DNA of 49,204 bases from an uncultured Granulosicoccus sp. Lineage in GTDB: Bacteria > Pseudomonadota > Gammaproteobacteria > Granulosicoccales > Granulosicoccaceae. Position 1 is the first letter of the stretch; every line of letters starts with the position of its first letter. The position numbers and the translations under genes were made by a program. This document shows positions 9,345 through 18,376 of this stretch, piece after piece. Under the pieces are notes generated by a model, which saw nothing but the letters and a program-made list of their open reading frames with translations, did not search any database and was not told where the DNA came from. Where the stretch lies: the NCBI GenBank assembly GCA_947492525.1, contig CANLNQ010000040.1, positions 1 to 49,204 on the forward strand, in the 5' to 3' direction.

Positions 9345-10979
9345 ATGCATACCCGTGTTCGCACTCTGTGCAATGCCAGCATCGTCCTGCTCGGCTCCGC
9401 GGTTCTGGCAGCCTGCTCTGATAGCGGTACGGTAACCACCCTGCCCGCCAGACCGCTCGTCACCATCGACCTGCCCCAGGAACTGCTGAACGCCTCTGCC
9501 GTGAATCAGGACAATCTACGTCCGGAGATACGGTTTGCCAACGGATCCGTCGTGTCGCTGACCAATGGCACCGGCAACGAATGGACCGGCACCATCAACG
9601 TGGCTCCCGGTAGAACCTATGAGACAACACTGACCTGGTTCGAACGCCTGGATCAGGGTGAAGTGGCGCTGGCGATACGGACGCGAACTCTCGAAGTGGC
9701 CAGCGACGGCACCATCACGCGCACCGAAGACAGCGGATATTCCACGAATATCGACACCGACAACGATGGCCGCACCAACCTGCAGGAACGGCAGGACGGC
9801 ACGAACCCTTTCCAGTCTGATAATGGAACCGGTACTGATACCGGGACTGATGGTGGTACTGACACTGGCACAGATACAGGCACAGACGCTGGAACAGATA
9901 CCGGGACTGATGGTGGTACTGATACTGGCACTGACGCTGGTACAGATACCGGTACTGATGGTGGTACTGACACTGGCACAGACGCTGGTACTGATACCGG
10001 AACTGACTCCGGAACTGACACCGGAACTGACACCGGAACTGACACCGGAACTGACACCGGAACAGATACCGGCACTGACACTGGAACAGATACCGGCACT
10101 GACACCGGAACAGACACCGGAACAGACACCGGAACAGACACTGGAACAGACACTGGAACAGACACTGGCACTGACACTGGAACAGATACCGGTACTGACA
10201 CTGGAACAGACACCGACACGGATATGGACACCGACAACGATGCCACCCCCGTCGTCGCGGATGTCATCGTTCCCCGCATCGCGGCCAGCGATGCACCGGA
10301 AATCGATGGTGAAGGTCTGGAATTGCTGGGCGACAACGGCGAACTGATTGGTGAATGGGCCGCGGCCGTTCAGAACGACATCAGCGGTGCGCCGCTGGTG
10401 ATCGATCAGCTGATCGTGGACAACGACGCCAACGAGTCAGCCGGTTCCGACCGCCGACGTTGGGCCGCAATGCACGACGGCACCTACCTGTACGTACTGG
10501 TCCTGGTTGATGACGACGGTGACAGAAATCGTGATTCGGGAAGCGACATCGAGCAGGACGACAGCCTGCAGATCTTCCTCGATGGCGACAACAGCAAGTC
10601 CATTGTCTATGACAGCAACGATTTCAACCGCCTGTTTCCATTACAGTTGCCGGGTGCAGACAAGCAGTCCACTTCATCGGGAGCCGTCGATGGTGCAGAG
10701 TCTTCCTCGGCGCCCCTGTCGATCGACTTCACCACGGGGCCGGGCATCGGACCCGATGGCACGATTCGACGACAGTTCGAACAGGATGTCTATGAACTGC
10801 GCATCGATCTCGATTCTGCCGGCATCTCCTCGGATGAAGCCTTCGGCTTCGAATTGCACGTCAACGATGACGATGGTGGTGGTGATCGCAATGCTCGCTG
10901 GGCCTGGAAACTGCCTACCGGCAGCGCCGATGTCGCGGAACGAAATCCTTCCGTATTCGGTACGCTGATGCTGGAGTAA
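9345..10979 (+). CDS. Lipoprotein with GTDT tetrapeptide repeats and CBM9-like C-terminal domain
   Basis: The ATG at 9345 has GAGAG 7 nt upstream; the frame is also open to an ATG at 9330 that overlaps the previous stop. A lipobox, LAAC, follows a short hydrophobic stretch, so it is probably a lipoprotein. Residues about 130-160 include DTDNDGRTNLQERQDGTNPF, a thrombospondin type 3-like calcium motif. It is followed by 32 copies of the tetrapeptide GTD[TGAS], an extended acidic linker. The last 200 residues (EIDGEGLEL ... WAAMHDGTYLYVLVLVDDD ... DDSLQIFLDGDNSKS ... YELRIDLDSAG) resemble a CBM9/DOMON-type carbohydrate-binding fold. Inference: an envelope-anchored, calcium-dependent sugar- or polymer-binding protein held out on a long repeat stalk. 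The repeat count is likely to vary between strains. Confidence 0.78.
   Translation: MHTRVRTLCNASIVLLGSAVLAACSDSGTVTTLPARPLVTIDLPQELLNASAVNQDNLRPEIRFANGSVVSLTNGTGNEWTGTINVAPGRTYETTLTWFERLDQGEVALAIRTRTLEVASDGTITRTEDSGYSTNIDTDNDGRTNLQERQDGTNPFQSDNGTGTDTGTDGGTDTGTDTGTDAGTDTGTDGGTDTGTDAGTDTGTDGGTDTGTDAGTDTGTDSGTDTGTDTGTDTGTDTGTDTGTDTGTDTGTDTGTDTGTDTGTDTGTDTGTDTGTDTGTDTGTDTGTDTDTDMDTDNDATPVVADVIVPRIAASDAPEIDGEGLELLGDNGELIGEWAAAVQNDISGAPLVIDQLIVDNDANESAGSDRRRWAAMHDGTYLYVLVLVDDDGDRNRDSGSDIEQDDSLQIFLDGDNSKSIVYDSNDFNRLFPLQLPGADKQSTSSGAVDGAESSSAPLSIDFTTGPGIGPDGTIRRQFEQDVYELRIDLDSAGISSDEAFGFELHVNDDDGGGDRNARWAWKLPTGSADVAERNPSVFGTLMLE
9831..10214 (+). repeat. In-frame 12-bp tandem repeat (32 units) in the lipoprotein gene
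   Basis: Thirty-two 12-bp units encode GTDT, with GTDG, GTDA and GTDS variants early in the run. Synonymous third positions vary (ACC/ACT/ACA, GAT/GAC), and the 3' units are more uniform than the 5' ones, which points to recent expansion at the 3' side. Period 12 keeps the frame whatever the copy number. Confidence 0.9.
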
Positions 10980-11000
10980 GAGCCCGCCCGGGGCCAGTCG

Positions 11001-11933
11001 CTAGACGGCGGCCTTGTCAGTCTGCCGGTGGACATAGGTCTCGTCGTAACGCCGAGACAGATGCTCACCGGCAAGTATCACCTCAGAGCTCCCCCAGGGC
11101 GCCACATTCACATCCACCCGCGGGTTGAAGAAGAACGGTATGGACAGCCGTTCGTTCGAGCCTCCGATGACCCGGTGAGAGGTGGCAACGATTCGTCCCC
11201 TGCTCCACATCTGCAGCATCTCGCCAAAGTTGATGACGAAGGTGCCGGGCTGAACCGTCACCGGTACCCACTCACCCGAGCGAGCCTCGACCTCCAGGCC
11301 CGCAGACCCGTCCATCGCCAACAAGGTCAGACACCCATAATCCGTGTGCGGTGCAATGCCGAAGTCCCGCTTTGTGGCCTCATCGGGCCGGACCGGATAG
11401 TAATTGCCCCTGAGAAGGGCCATCGGCTTGTCGAACTTGTTCCTGAAATAATCGGCGGGTTCACCGATGGCACTGGCGATCGCACTCAGTAGATCGATGG
11501 ACAGGGTGGTGGCGCGCTGGTAGTAGTCAGTCACCGTTTCACGAAACCCTGCGGGCTCTGTAGGCCACAGGTTCGGCGCATAGTAGGTATGCGTGGCCAG
11601 CGGATCGTCGGCAGGCAGCTCGGTTCCGCAATCGAAGACCTCCTTGAAATCCGGATTGGCTGACGGATCAACCTGCTCGGCACCCGGTGCCCCCCATCCC
11701 CGGTTAGACCCCGTGTTCGCCATGTTGTAAGGCGCTTTTTTCTCGGGCGACAGCTTGAAGAAGTCATGGTAGGTATCCAGCACTCGCCGGACCGCCGCTG
11801 CGTCAAGACAGGTATCGGTCAGAGTCATGAACCCGATGTCCTCGGCTGCCGTACGCACCCTGGCCAGACTCGCCTCATAGCGCGGCGAAGAAGGATCAAA
11901 CAGCTCGACGGCACTGATCTCGGGTATTTCCAT
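11001..11933 (-). CDS. Isopenicillin N synthase-family 2OG-Fe(II) oxygenase
   Basis: About 310 aa, a normal length for this family. The N-terminal DIOX_N region is recognisable (EDIGFMTLTDTCLD ... FFKLSPEKKAPYN, NRGWGAPGAEQ). The C-terminal jelly-roll shows HTDYGCLTLLA with the HxD ligands, the distal His in TSHRVIGG, and NERLSIPFFF with the RxS motif for 2-oxoglutarate. Bacterial members oxidise small molecules; several belong to secondary or catabolic pathways, and the substrate cannot be told here. It stands alone on its strand. A perfect 15-bp inverted repeat lies 179-216 bp upstream of its start and is the obvious candidate operator. Confidence 0.85.
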   Translation of the reverse strand: MEIPEISAVELFDPSSPRYEASLARVRTAAEDIGFMTLTDTCLDAAAVRRVLDTYHDFFKLSPEKKAPYNMANTGSNRGWGAPGAEQVDPSANPDFKEVFDCGTELPADDPLATHTYYAPNLWPTEPAGFRETVTDYYQRATTLSIDLLSAIASAIGEPADYFRNKFDKPMALLRGNYYPVRPDEATKRDFGIAPHTDYGCLTLLAMDGSAGLEVEARSGEWVPVTVQPGTFVINFGEMLQMWSRGRIVATSHRVIGGSNERLSIPFFFNPRVDVNVAPWGSSEVILAGEHLSRRYDETYVHRQTDKAAV

Positions 11934-12111
11934 GGAAGTCTCTCACAGGCTCTCATGCAGCCGGGTTGGTATCAGACACCCATATCCTACCTGCATACTG
12001 CCTCGGCACGCACCTGGTGTCCCAGCCTGGGCCTGGTTATCGGTTCTCATGTCACACAGTCATCACTTTCGCCGTGCGGATCCGGACCGAAAACACGTCA
12101 TGGCATTCGCT

Positions 12112-12149
12112 ATTTTGCAGTGCAACGCAATTATGTTGCACTGCAAAAT
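12112..12149. promoter_or_regulatory. Perfect 15-bp inverted repeat upstream of the 2OG oxygenase
   Basis: The arms ATTTTGCAGTGCAAC (12112-12126) and GTTGCACTGCAAAAT (12135-12149) are perfect complements separated by an 8-nt AT-rich loop. There is no T tract beyond the arms as expected of an intrinsic terminator, although AAAAT/ATTTT sits inside the stem. It lies in the 420-bp gap upstream of the oxygenase and downstream of the CBS gene, both on the minus strand. It could be a regulator-binding site or a hairpin ending the CBS transcript. Confidence 0.6.
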
Positions 12150-12354
12150 CCGTGGTTGAAAACGGCTGATTTCAACGAGCAATTGGGGAACGCACAGAAC
12201 GATAACGTTCCTATGCTGCTCCCTTACATCGCGGATTCTTCAACCCGACCATCGCCGCTAGCCGCAGAGTCGCCCATCAAATATGGACCACACGGAACCC
12301 ATCGAAATCACGGAAAACACGACACAAACCTCCCTTACCCCGCCCGTGCCCTGG

Positions 12355-12750
12355 TCAGACGACCTTCATGACGTCTCGCCAGCTGACGATGCCGATGGGC
12401 CTGTTCTCGGCATCCACGATGGGAATACAGGAGATCCTCTCCGTATTGAAGACATCGATGGCATCGGCAACACTCGCCGTTTCGTCCAGCGTGACCGGCT
12501 TGCGAGTCATTATCTGGTGCACCCGCTGGGACAGTGTCTGGGTGTCCCGTCGGTTCTCGGCAACGGTTCCCAGATACGGGCTGATCGCCCTGAGCAGGTC
12601 CCGGTCCGACACCACGCCACTGAGCAGCCCTCGATGCACCACCAGCAGATGATGGAACTGGCAGTTGTCAAAGACTTCCTTGACGATGCTCAGAGGGTCA
12701 TCCATCTCTACCGTGGCTACCCGTTCGGTCATTATGTCCTTGATATTCAT
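12355..12750 (-). CDS. Tandem CBS-domain protein
   Basis: A small cytoplasmic protein of 131 aa made of two CBS domains. The first runs from MNIKDIMTERVATV to GVVSDRDLLRAI, the second from IMTRKPVTLDETASV to PIGIVSWRDVM. CBS pairs bind adenosyl ligands and usually act as regulatory partners of enzymes or channels; stand-alone ones are common and mostly unassigned. The start at 12750 is chosen because the protein then opens directly with the domain. The frame is open to 12894, and the extra 48 residues contain CSEC and CIIC pairs but no recognised fold. No strong ribosome site is visible before either start. Confidence 0.82.
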   Translation of the reverse strand: MNIKDIMTERVATVEMDDPLSIVKEVFDNCQFHHLLVVHRGLLSGVVSDRDLLRAISPYLGTVAENRRDTQTLSQRVHQIMTRKPVTLDETASVADAIDVFNTERISCIPIVDAENRPIGIVSWRDVMKVV

Positions 12751-13070
12751 AACTAGATTCGAACGACGAAAATTCCAGGTCACCAGGTCCGGACAGATGA
12801 TGCAGTCATTCACAGAATCGAGACTGGTTTCGCGATCCTGAGGTCGACATTCACTGCACATCTCATTATCTCGCTCCCGAACACCTTCGATCACGGCGCA
12901 GGAGAACGGGCAGGCGCTCTACCAAGCAATTTTCGAACCCGGGACAATGAGCGGTTCGCAGATGGGAGAGATAGCACGACTGCGGGCTAATCATTCCTCA
13001 GCAGCTGCCGATCACAAGTGAATACCTGTGCACACACCCATCTGCGAGAGTCAGACACACACCATTCCAG
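12751..13070. other. Divergent intergenic region, CBS gene / diguanylate cyclase
   Basis: About 320 bp, presumed to hold the promoters of both flanking genes. No strong hairpin, repeat or convincing promoter could be picked out by eye. Confidence 0.4.
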
Positions 13071-14189
13071 ATGCTGACTTTACCCAGCCAAAAAAAGCGC
13101 TTCTCCCTGATTGAACTGCTGGACCAGGGGCCAGACACCTTGGTCGTCGTATCCGGCCTGTGCGGGCTGTGCATCCATATCGCATTCTGTATCGTGTTCT
13201 CGATACTGGCGCTGCCGTTACTGGTCGCCATCAATGTGCTGAGCTGCGCCTGGTGGTGCCTGATCATCTGGCTTGCCTTCACACACAGGTCCGGTCTTGC
13301 GGTTCACCTGGCCACTGTCGAATCGCTATTGCACGCAATTCTGGCAACGGCCATCCTCGGTCCCCAGTTCGGATTTCATTTCTATCTGTGGCCCGTCACG
13401 ATACTCATCGCCCTCAACCCCAATCTCAAATTCAAATACTCGGCGTTCATCAGTATCCTGACCATACTGCTGTTCGGCAGTCTGAGCACCTTCATCACCA
13501 CTGATCGCACGGCCGAGTATTCGAAGCAGTTGGTCGACGGCTTGTTCTTCATGAACATTCTGGTCTCCGGCTTCTCGATGATCCTGGCTGGCATGCTGGT
13601 ACGGCACATGTTCTCCGTGCAGAGTCGTATCCTGCGTGAACACGCCCGCACGGACGAACTCACCCACCTCTACAACCGTCGCCATATCCTCGAATTTCTC
13701 AGAAACACCGAGGCCAACCGGCATCGCAATCATATTGCCTACTGCGTCTGCCTCTGCGATCTGGACCACTTCAAGAGCATCAACGACATCCATGGCCATG
13801 ATGCCGGCGACACCATACTGGTCAACTTTGCGGATTTTCTGAAACGATCAGTACGCAAGACCGATTGCGTTGCTCGCTGGGGCGGTGAGGAATTCATGAT
13901 CGTGCTGACCAATACCGCCGGACACGACGCGCATGACACCATCAACAATCTGTTGCTTCGGTTACGCACTGAAGATCGCATCGTGATCGGTGACGACAAG
14001 CATCTTTCAATGAGTGTGGGTATTGCCGAAGCTGTGGACGATATCAGTGTCGATGACATCGTCATCCGCGCAGATCAGGCCCTGTACCAGGCCAAGTCGC
14101 AAGGCAGAGACAGGGCCGTCTTGCACCAGTCTGACTCTTCACCCGAAGGCCACCTGACGGGCGAGCAGAAAAGGCAGACGGGTACCTAG
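13071..14189 (+). CDS. Membrane-bound diguanylate cyclase (GGDEF domain)
   Basis: About 372 aa. The N-terminal 190 residues hold roughly five or six hydrophobic helices, consistent with an integral membrane sensor of unknown ligand. The GGDEF domain follows (TDELTHLYNRRHILEFL ... DLDHFKSINDIHGHDAGD ... ARWGGEEFMIVL). The signature is GGEEF, an active variant. An RKTD sequence five residues upstream matches the RxxD inhibitory site that binds product. It should therefore make c-di-GMP from two GTP and be subject to feedback inhibition. No EAL or HD-GYP domain is present. It is a single gene with no operon partner; the ribosome site before ATG 13071 is weak. Confidence 0.92.
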   Translation: MLTLPSQKKRFSLIELLDQGPDTLVVVSGLCGLCIHIAFCIVFSILALPLLVAINVLSCAWWCLIIWLAFTHRSGLAVHLATVESLLHAILATAILGPQFGFHFYLWPVTILIALNPNLKFKYSAFISILTILLFGSLSTFITTDRTAEYSKQLVDGLFFMNILVSGFSMILAGMLVRHMFSVQSRILREHARTDELTHLYNRRHILEFLRNTEANRHRNHIAYCVCLCDLDHFKSINDIHGHDAGDTILVNFADFLKRSVRKTDCVARWGGEEFMIVLTNTAGHDAHDTINNLLLRLRTEDRIVIGDDKHLSMSVGIAEAVDDISVDDIVIRADQALYQAKSQGRDRAVLHQSDSSPEGHLTGEQKRQTGT

Positions 14190-14565
14190 TACTCCATTGA
14201 TTTCAGGGCCGAAGTTGTTTCAAGGGTTGACTGAGAAGCCACCTCGAATTCCATCTGTACGCGCGAATGATGAGTTCGCCCATGGCACCCTCGATCCATG
14301 CGACGAGAAGTGTTTGACTCAAGCGCCCTTCACACAAGCGAGTGAAGAGTTGGTACCCAGCCAGGCGCCCTCGGCCAGACGAATGACGATTCCGACTCAA
14401 GCCCTGTTCACATCAAGTGATGAAGAGCTACCCTCATCCACCCTCACACACAGCACGTCACCCCGCTCCGAACCGTGTCAATCAGGCAATAACCTCAGGG
14501 CGCAATCCGCGTTTTGATACGCTGTTGCGGTATCAGTGGAGCAACAGCAAACGGATAGCAAGGTC
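14190..14565. other. Intergenic region upstream of fumC
   Basis: About 375 bp. A 106-codon plus-strand frame (14197-14517) has a disordered Ser/Pro-rich translation with no resemblance to a known family, so it is not called. No clear terminator or repeat is seen. Confidence 0.4.
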
Positions 14566-15945
14566 ATGACTACGACACGTACCGAGCAGGACAGCATGGG
14601 CAAGGTGGACGTACCCGCCGATGCTCTCTATGGCGCTCAGACTCAACGGGCCGTGATGAACTTCCCGGTCAGCCAGCAGCGAATGCCGACACGATTCATC
14701 AAGGCTCTGCTGACCATCAAGAAGGCTGCAGCCCAAGCCAATCGCGATCTGGAAAGCCTGTCATCGGCCGAGGCCGAAGCCATCGTTACAGCCTGCGATC
14801 ACTTGCTGTCCGATGAGAACCTGATGCAACACTTTCCGGTGGATGTCTTTCAGACAGGCTCTGGCACCAGTACCAACATGAATGCCAACGAGGTCATCGC
14901 CGCGCTTGGCAGCCGTATGGATGAGGTGGAACTACGCCCGAACGATCATGTCAATTGCAGCCAGAGCAGCAACGATGTCATCCCTTCCAGCATCCATGTG
15001 AGTGCAGCATTGGCGGTGCACGAACACCTGTTGCCTGCGCTGCAGCATCTGGACGATAGCATCATGGCCAGGGCAACCGAACTGGCCGATGTGTGCAAGA
15101 CCGGACGTACCCACCTGATGGATGCCATGCCGATCACATTCGGGCAGGTACTCAGTGGTTGGTCGACACAGATCAGAGACAACATCATCCGCCTGAAAGC
15201 CATTGAACCTGAATTGCAGCAACTGGCTCTGGGTGGAACTGCCGTGGGTACGGGCGTCAATGCGCCACCGGAATTCGCAGCCACCGCCTGCCGTTACCTG
15301 AGCGCTGACTACCCGGTCGACTTCATGCCTTCCATAAATCCCTTCGCGGCAATGAGCTCACAGGATGTGGCGGTTGCCTTGTCCGGCTGCCTGAAGACCT
15401 CGGCAGTCAGCCTTATGAAAATCAGCAACGATCTACGCTGGATGAATTCTGGCCCCCTGGCAGGCCTGGCGGAAATTCGTTTACCCGAACTACAACCCGG
15501 GTCCTCGATCATGCCCGGCAAGGTCAACCCGGTGATCCCCGAATCGACTGCCATGGTGGCCGCCCAGGTCATCGGCAACGATGCCACGATCGCGCTGGCA
15601 GGCCAGTCCGGCAACTTCGAGCTGAATGTCATGCTGCCACTGGTCGCCTACCGTTTACTCGACAGCATTGAGTTGCTAGGTAATGCCGCAAGACTGCTGG
15701 GTGACAAGGCCATTGCAGGCTTTACCGTCAATCACGAGACGATAGAATCTGCACTGCACCGAAATCCCATACTGGCGACGGCGCTGAACCCCTACATTGG
15801 TTACCTGAAGGCTGCCGAGATTGCCAAGAAGGCCTACGCCGAAGGCAGACCAGTTCTCGAGGTGGCCGAAGAGCTGACAGACCTGTCGAGAGATCAACTG
15901 ACGCAGATACTGAATCCGGTCGCCCTGACAAACAAGCTCGACTGA
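14566..15945 (+). CDS. fumC: Fumarate hydratase, class II
   Basis: About 459 aa, the usual size for the iron-independent tetrameric fumarase, which interconverts fumarate and L-malate in the TCA cycle. Signatures in order: YGAQTQRAVMNFP, the substrate loop GSGTSTNMNANEVIA, NDHVNCSQSSNDVIPSSIH, GRTHLMDAMPITFGQ, GGTAVGTG and the superfamily signature GSSIMPGKVNP. The ATG at 14566 is preferred; an upstream in-frame GTG at 14536 would add ten residues. The HVNCSQSSND loop has Cys where most relatives have Met or another residue, which is unlikely to matter. Aspartase shares the fold, but the NMNANE and HVN patterns fit fumarase better. A heptamer array follows 27 bp after the stop. Confidence 0.92.
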   Translation: MTTTRTEQDSMGKVDVPADALYGAQTQRAVMNFPVSQQRMPTRFIKALLTIKKAAAQANRDLESLSSAEAEAIVTACDHLLSDENLMQHFPVDVFQTGSGTSTNMNANEVIAALGSRMDEVELRPNDHVNCSQSSNDVIPSSIHVSAALAVHEHLLPALQHLDDSIMARATELADVCKTGRTHLMDAMPITFGQVLSGWSTQIRDNIIRLKAIEPELQQLALGGTAVGTGVNAPPEFAATACRYLSADYPVDFMPSINPFAAMSSQDVAVALSGCLKTSAVSLMKISNDLRWMNSGPLAGLAEIRLPELQPGSSIMPGKVNPVIPESTAMVAAQVIGNDATIALAGQSGNFELNVMLPLVAYRLLDSIELLGNAARLLGDKAIAGFTVNHETIESALHRNPILATALNPYIGYLKAAEIAKKAYAEGRPVLEVAEELTDLSRDQLTQILNPVALTNKLD

Positions 15946-15972
15946 TCAACGGTAACGGGCGCTGTATCGCCC

Positions 15973-16021
15973 TGTCGCCTGTCGCCTGTCGCCTGTCGCC
16001 TGTCGCCTGTCGCCTGTCGCC
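15973..16021. repeat. Heptanucleotide tandem array (TGTCGCC, 7 copies)
   Basis: Seven perfect head-to-tail copies of TGTCGCC lie in the intergenic space between fumC and the PRC-barrel gene. The unit fits the same YGNNNNC pattern as the longer array at 19171-19471. Its perfection suggests recent expansion or active slippage. Confidence 0.92.
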
Positions 16022-16154
16022 TGGACGATGGTGATAATTTATTGCGAAAAATCAGAAAACCCGCTGAAAAACAGCCGCATTTCTTACATCGGTAACACTT
16101 GCACAGTGCAGGCGCGTACAACTGGAATCCTCACTCATCTTGCAGGGGACGAGT

Positions 16155-16916
16155 ATGACCTACTGTATATTTTCCGACTTGCGACACTATGACGTCAAAG
16201 GCGGTTCAGACTCCATCGGCCAGTTGCACGACGTCTATCTGGACGATGAGACATGGAAGATCAAATGGTTCGTTGTAGAGACAGGTAGCTGGTTCTCTTC
16301 CAACAAGATCCTGATCAGCAGTGAGCAGATCACCAGCATTTCCCCAAAGGAAGCTAGCTTTCACGTCGCACTGAGCAAGAAGGATGTCGAGAACGCACCC
16401 GCTGCCAGTGAACATCCGCCCGTGGGTGAGCAACATCACAATGAGTTCAGCTACGTTGCTGCCAGCCACAACACCTTGCTGTTTCCAGGCTATGTGGGAT
16501 TGATGTTGCCGACCACACTGATCGAGAAACCGGGCGAACCGGTCGGTGCCGAGAAGGAACTGGAAAAACTGGCGCGTGAGCAAGCTGACCGACACCTTCG
16601 CAGCGCCGGCGAGATCGAGGGATACACCATTCACGCCAGTGATGGCAACCTCGGTTCCTTATCCGATCTCGTCATCAACACGGAGCAATGGACTGTCGAA
16701 TTGCTCGCTGTGGATACCGGAAAATGGCTTCCCGGCAGGACTGTTGTCATCTCTCCACGCTCCATTGACAGAATATCCTGGCAGGATCGTGAGCTGACCG
16801 TCGAAATGGACAAGGAGACGATCGAAAACAGTCCCGAACTCAGCAGTCTCAAGGCCATTGAAACCAGCTACATATCAAGACTCAGCGACTACTACCGCTT
16901 CCCCATGGTCTACTGA
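16155..16916 (+). CDS. PRC-barrel domain protein (two domains)
   Basis: About 253 aa. Two PRC-barrel modules are visible: the first near the N-terminus (YDVKGGSDSIGQLHDVYLDDETWKIKWFVVETGSW ... KILISSEQITSI), the second after residue 150 (IEGYTIHASDGNLGSLSDLVINTEQWTVELLAVDTGKWLPGRTVVISP). The two are clearly related to each other, as expected for a duplicated fold. Stand-alone PRC-barrel proteins are linked to RNA handling, photosystem assembly or stress responses; no specific role follows here. The ATG at 16155 has GGGGA about 6 nt upstream. No signal peptide or membrane helix is present. Confidence 0.85.
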   Translation: MTYCIFSDLRHYDVKGGSDSIGQLHDVYLDDETWKIKWFVVETGSWFSSNKILISSEQITSISPKEASFHVALSKKDVENAPAASEHPPVGEQHHNEFSYVAASHNTLLFPGYVGLMLPTTLIEKPGEPVGAEKELEKLAREQADRHLRSAGEIEGYTIHASDGNLGSLSDLVINTEQWTVELLAVDTGKWLPGRTVVISPRSIDRISWQDRELTVEMDKETIENSPELSSLKAIETSYISRLSDYYRFPMVY

Positions 16917-16943
16917 CGCGAGCCGCGTTGCAGAAAAACGGCT

Positions 16944-16980
16944 CCGGCAGCAATCAAAGCCATTTATCGCTTGCTGCCGG
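16944..16980. terminator. Hairpin between convergent genes
   Basis: CCGGCAGCAA (16944-16953) pairs perfectly with TTGCTGCCGG (16971-16980) across a 17-nt loop. It lies 28 bp after the PRC-barrel stop and before the convergent cytochrome gene end at 17096. There is no T tract, so termination strength is uncertain. Confidence 0.45.
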
Positions 16981-17095
16981 GGCCAGAGTCCTGCTCGGTT
17001 CTTTCCCAAGGCCCTTGATCCAGGGCTCCATTTCAACCTGGCTTTCCTGGGCAAAGTCTTCCGGCTCCCTGAGCATTGAGCTCCTCGCCGCCCGA

Positions 17096-18376
17096 TCAGT
17101 TCCTTCGCAAGGTCTCCGGTGAAACGGGACCCGCCTGATTGCCCCAGCTACGCCGAATATAAGTCAGCACAGCGGCTGCCTGCTGATCATCCAGCTGATG
17201 AGCAAACGGAGGCATGCCATACGGCCGCGGCCTCTCCTCGGTGCTGGCACCGAAACCACCATCCATCAGCGAACGAATGGCATTGGTTGGCGATGCAGCC
17301 GTCACACCATCATTACCAGCCAGGGCAGGATATCGGTAGGGCTCTCCGAGGCCAGTATCACCATGGCAATCTGCACAGTGCTCTCCGTATATCTGCTCAC
17401 CTGACTGATAGAGTTCTTCGGCGTAGCTGGCATTGACGCTGAACTGCGGTGAAACCGGTGTCTCTGCAGCAGGCAGACTCGACAGATAGTCCACCATGGC
17501 CCCAAGGTCATCCCTGTCCAGATGCTGCAAGCTGTGCAGTACCACTTCGGCCATCGGGCCGGAAAGTACATCGCGTTCGTTGTCTCCGCGTTTCAGCAAT
17601 TCTATGAGGGCATCTCTATCCTCTTGCGGCAGACTGCCTCGCCTGAGCGACAGCGCATCCCAATTCAGACCCTCGATATGCGCACCGGCGAGGTCATGAT
17701 CGGACTGACTGTTTCCGAATCGCCCACGGGGTGTATGGCAGGCGGAGCAATGACCCGGCCCCGTCACCAGATACGCACCTCGATTCCAGCGCTCCGATTG
17801 CGCAGGCTCTGCCTCGAACACTTCAGGTCTGAAGAACAGCAGACGCCAGGCATTCAGGGCCAACTGTGTGTTGTAGGGAAATCCCAACTCGTGCGCAGGC
17901 GGCTGTCGATCCACAGCGGGCACGCTTTGCAGATAGGCAAACAAGGCATCGCTGTCGTCTCGGGTCATGTGGCTGTAACTCGGATACGGGAAGGCTGGAT
18001 AGAGGCTGCGTCCGTCACGAGATTTTCCATGATGCAAGGCCTGCCAGAAGTCATCGGCGTTCCACTGCCCCAGCCCGGTTCGGCTATCACTGGTGAGATT
18101 ACTACTATAGATATTGCCGAACGGTGTCGGTATGGCCTTGCCGCCACTGAACTCGGGCTGACCAGCCTCCGTATGACAGGCCACACAGTCACCCGCTCTG
18201 GCCAGATACTCCCCGCGTTCGACAACACTGCCGAACCTGTCTGGCAGGGGACTGACGATGGCCTCGTCATCGCCCGACTCTGAACACGCCACCATGGTAG
18301 CCAGCATCATCAACAACAGTGTGTAGAGTGGTAGACGTATCGCTCGCTGGCTGGTCTCACCTGTCAGCATTCTCAT
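17096..18376 (-). CDS. Triheme cytochrome c, dehydrogenase-subunit type, lipoprotein
   Basis: About 426 aa with three CxxCH heme sites: CVACH near residue 65, CSACH near 210 and CADCH near 335. The order and spacing match the membrane-bound cytochrome subunit of alcohol/gluconate-type dehydrogenases, which passes electrons to the quinone or oxidase chain. A hydrophobic N-terminus ending MVAC is a likely lipobox, so the protein is probably anchored on the periplasmic face. The ATG at 18376 overlaps the upstream stop as ATGA, indicating translational coupling to the diheme cytochrome. No dehydrogenase subunit is encoded next to it, so the partner enzyme must lie elsewhere or the pair serves another donor. 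Confidence 0.88.
   Translation of the reverse strand: MRMLTGETSQRAIRLPLYTLLLMMLATMVACSESGDDEAIVSPLPDRFGSVVERGEYLARAGDCVACHTEAGQPEFSGGKAIPTPFGNIYSSNLTSDSRTGLGQWNADDFWQALHHGKSRDGRSLYPAFPYPSYSHMTRDDSDALFAYLQSVPAVDRQPPAHELGFPYNTQLALNAWRLLFFRPEVFEAEPAQSERWNRGAYLVTGPGHCSACHTPRGRFGNSQSDHDLAGAHIEGLNWDALSLRRGSLPQEDRDALIELLKRGDNERDVLSGPMAEVVLHSLQHLDRDDLGAMVDYLSSLPAAETPVSPQFSVNASYAEELYQSGEQIYGEHCADCHGDTGLGEPYRYPALAGNDGVTAASPTNAIRSLMDGGFGASTEERPRPYGMPPFAHQLDDQQAAAVLTYIRRSWGNQAGPVSPETLRRN

Noticed and set aside
9653..10336. Minus-strand frame rich in Val-Pro-Ser repeats
   Set aside because: It is the antisense reading of the GTDT repeat of the lipoprotein gene.
14197..14517. 106-codon frame between the diguanylate cyclase and fumC
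   Set aside because: Ser/Pro-rich disordered translation with no start signal or relatives I recognise.
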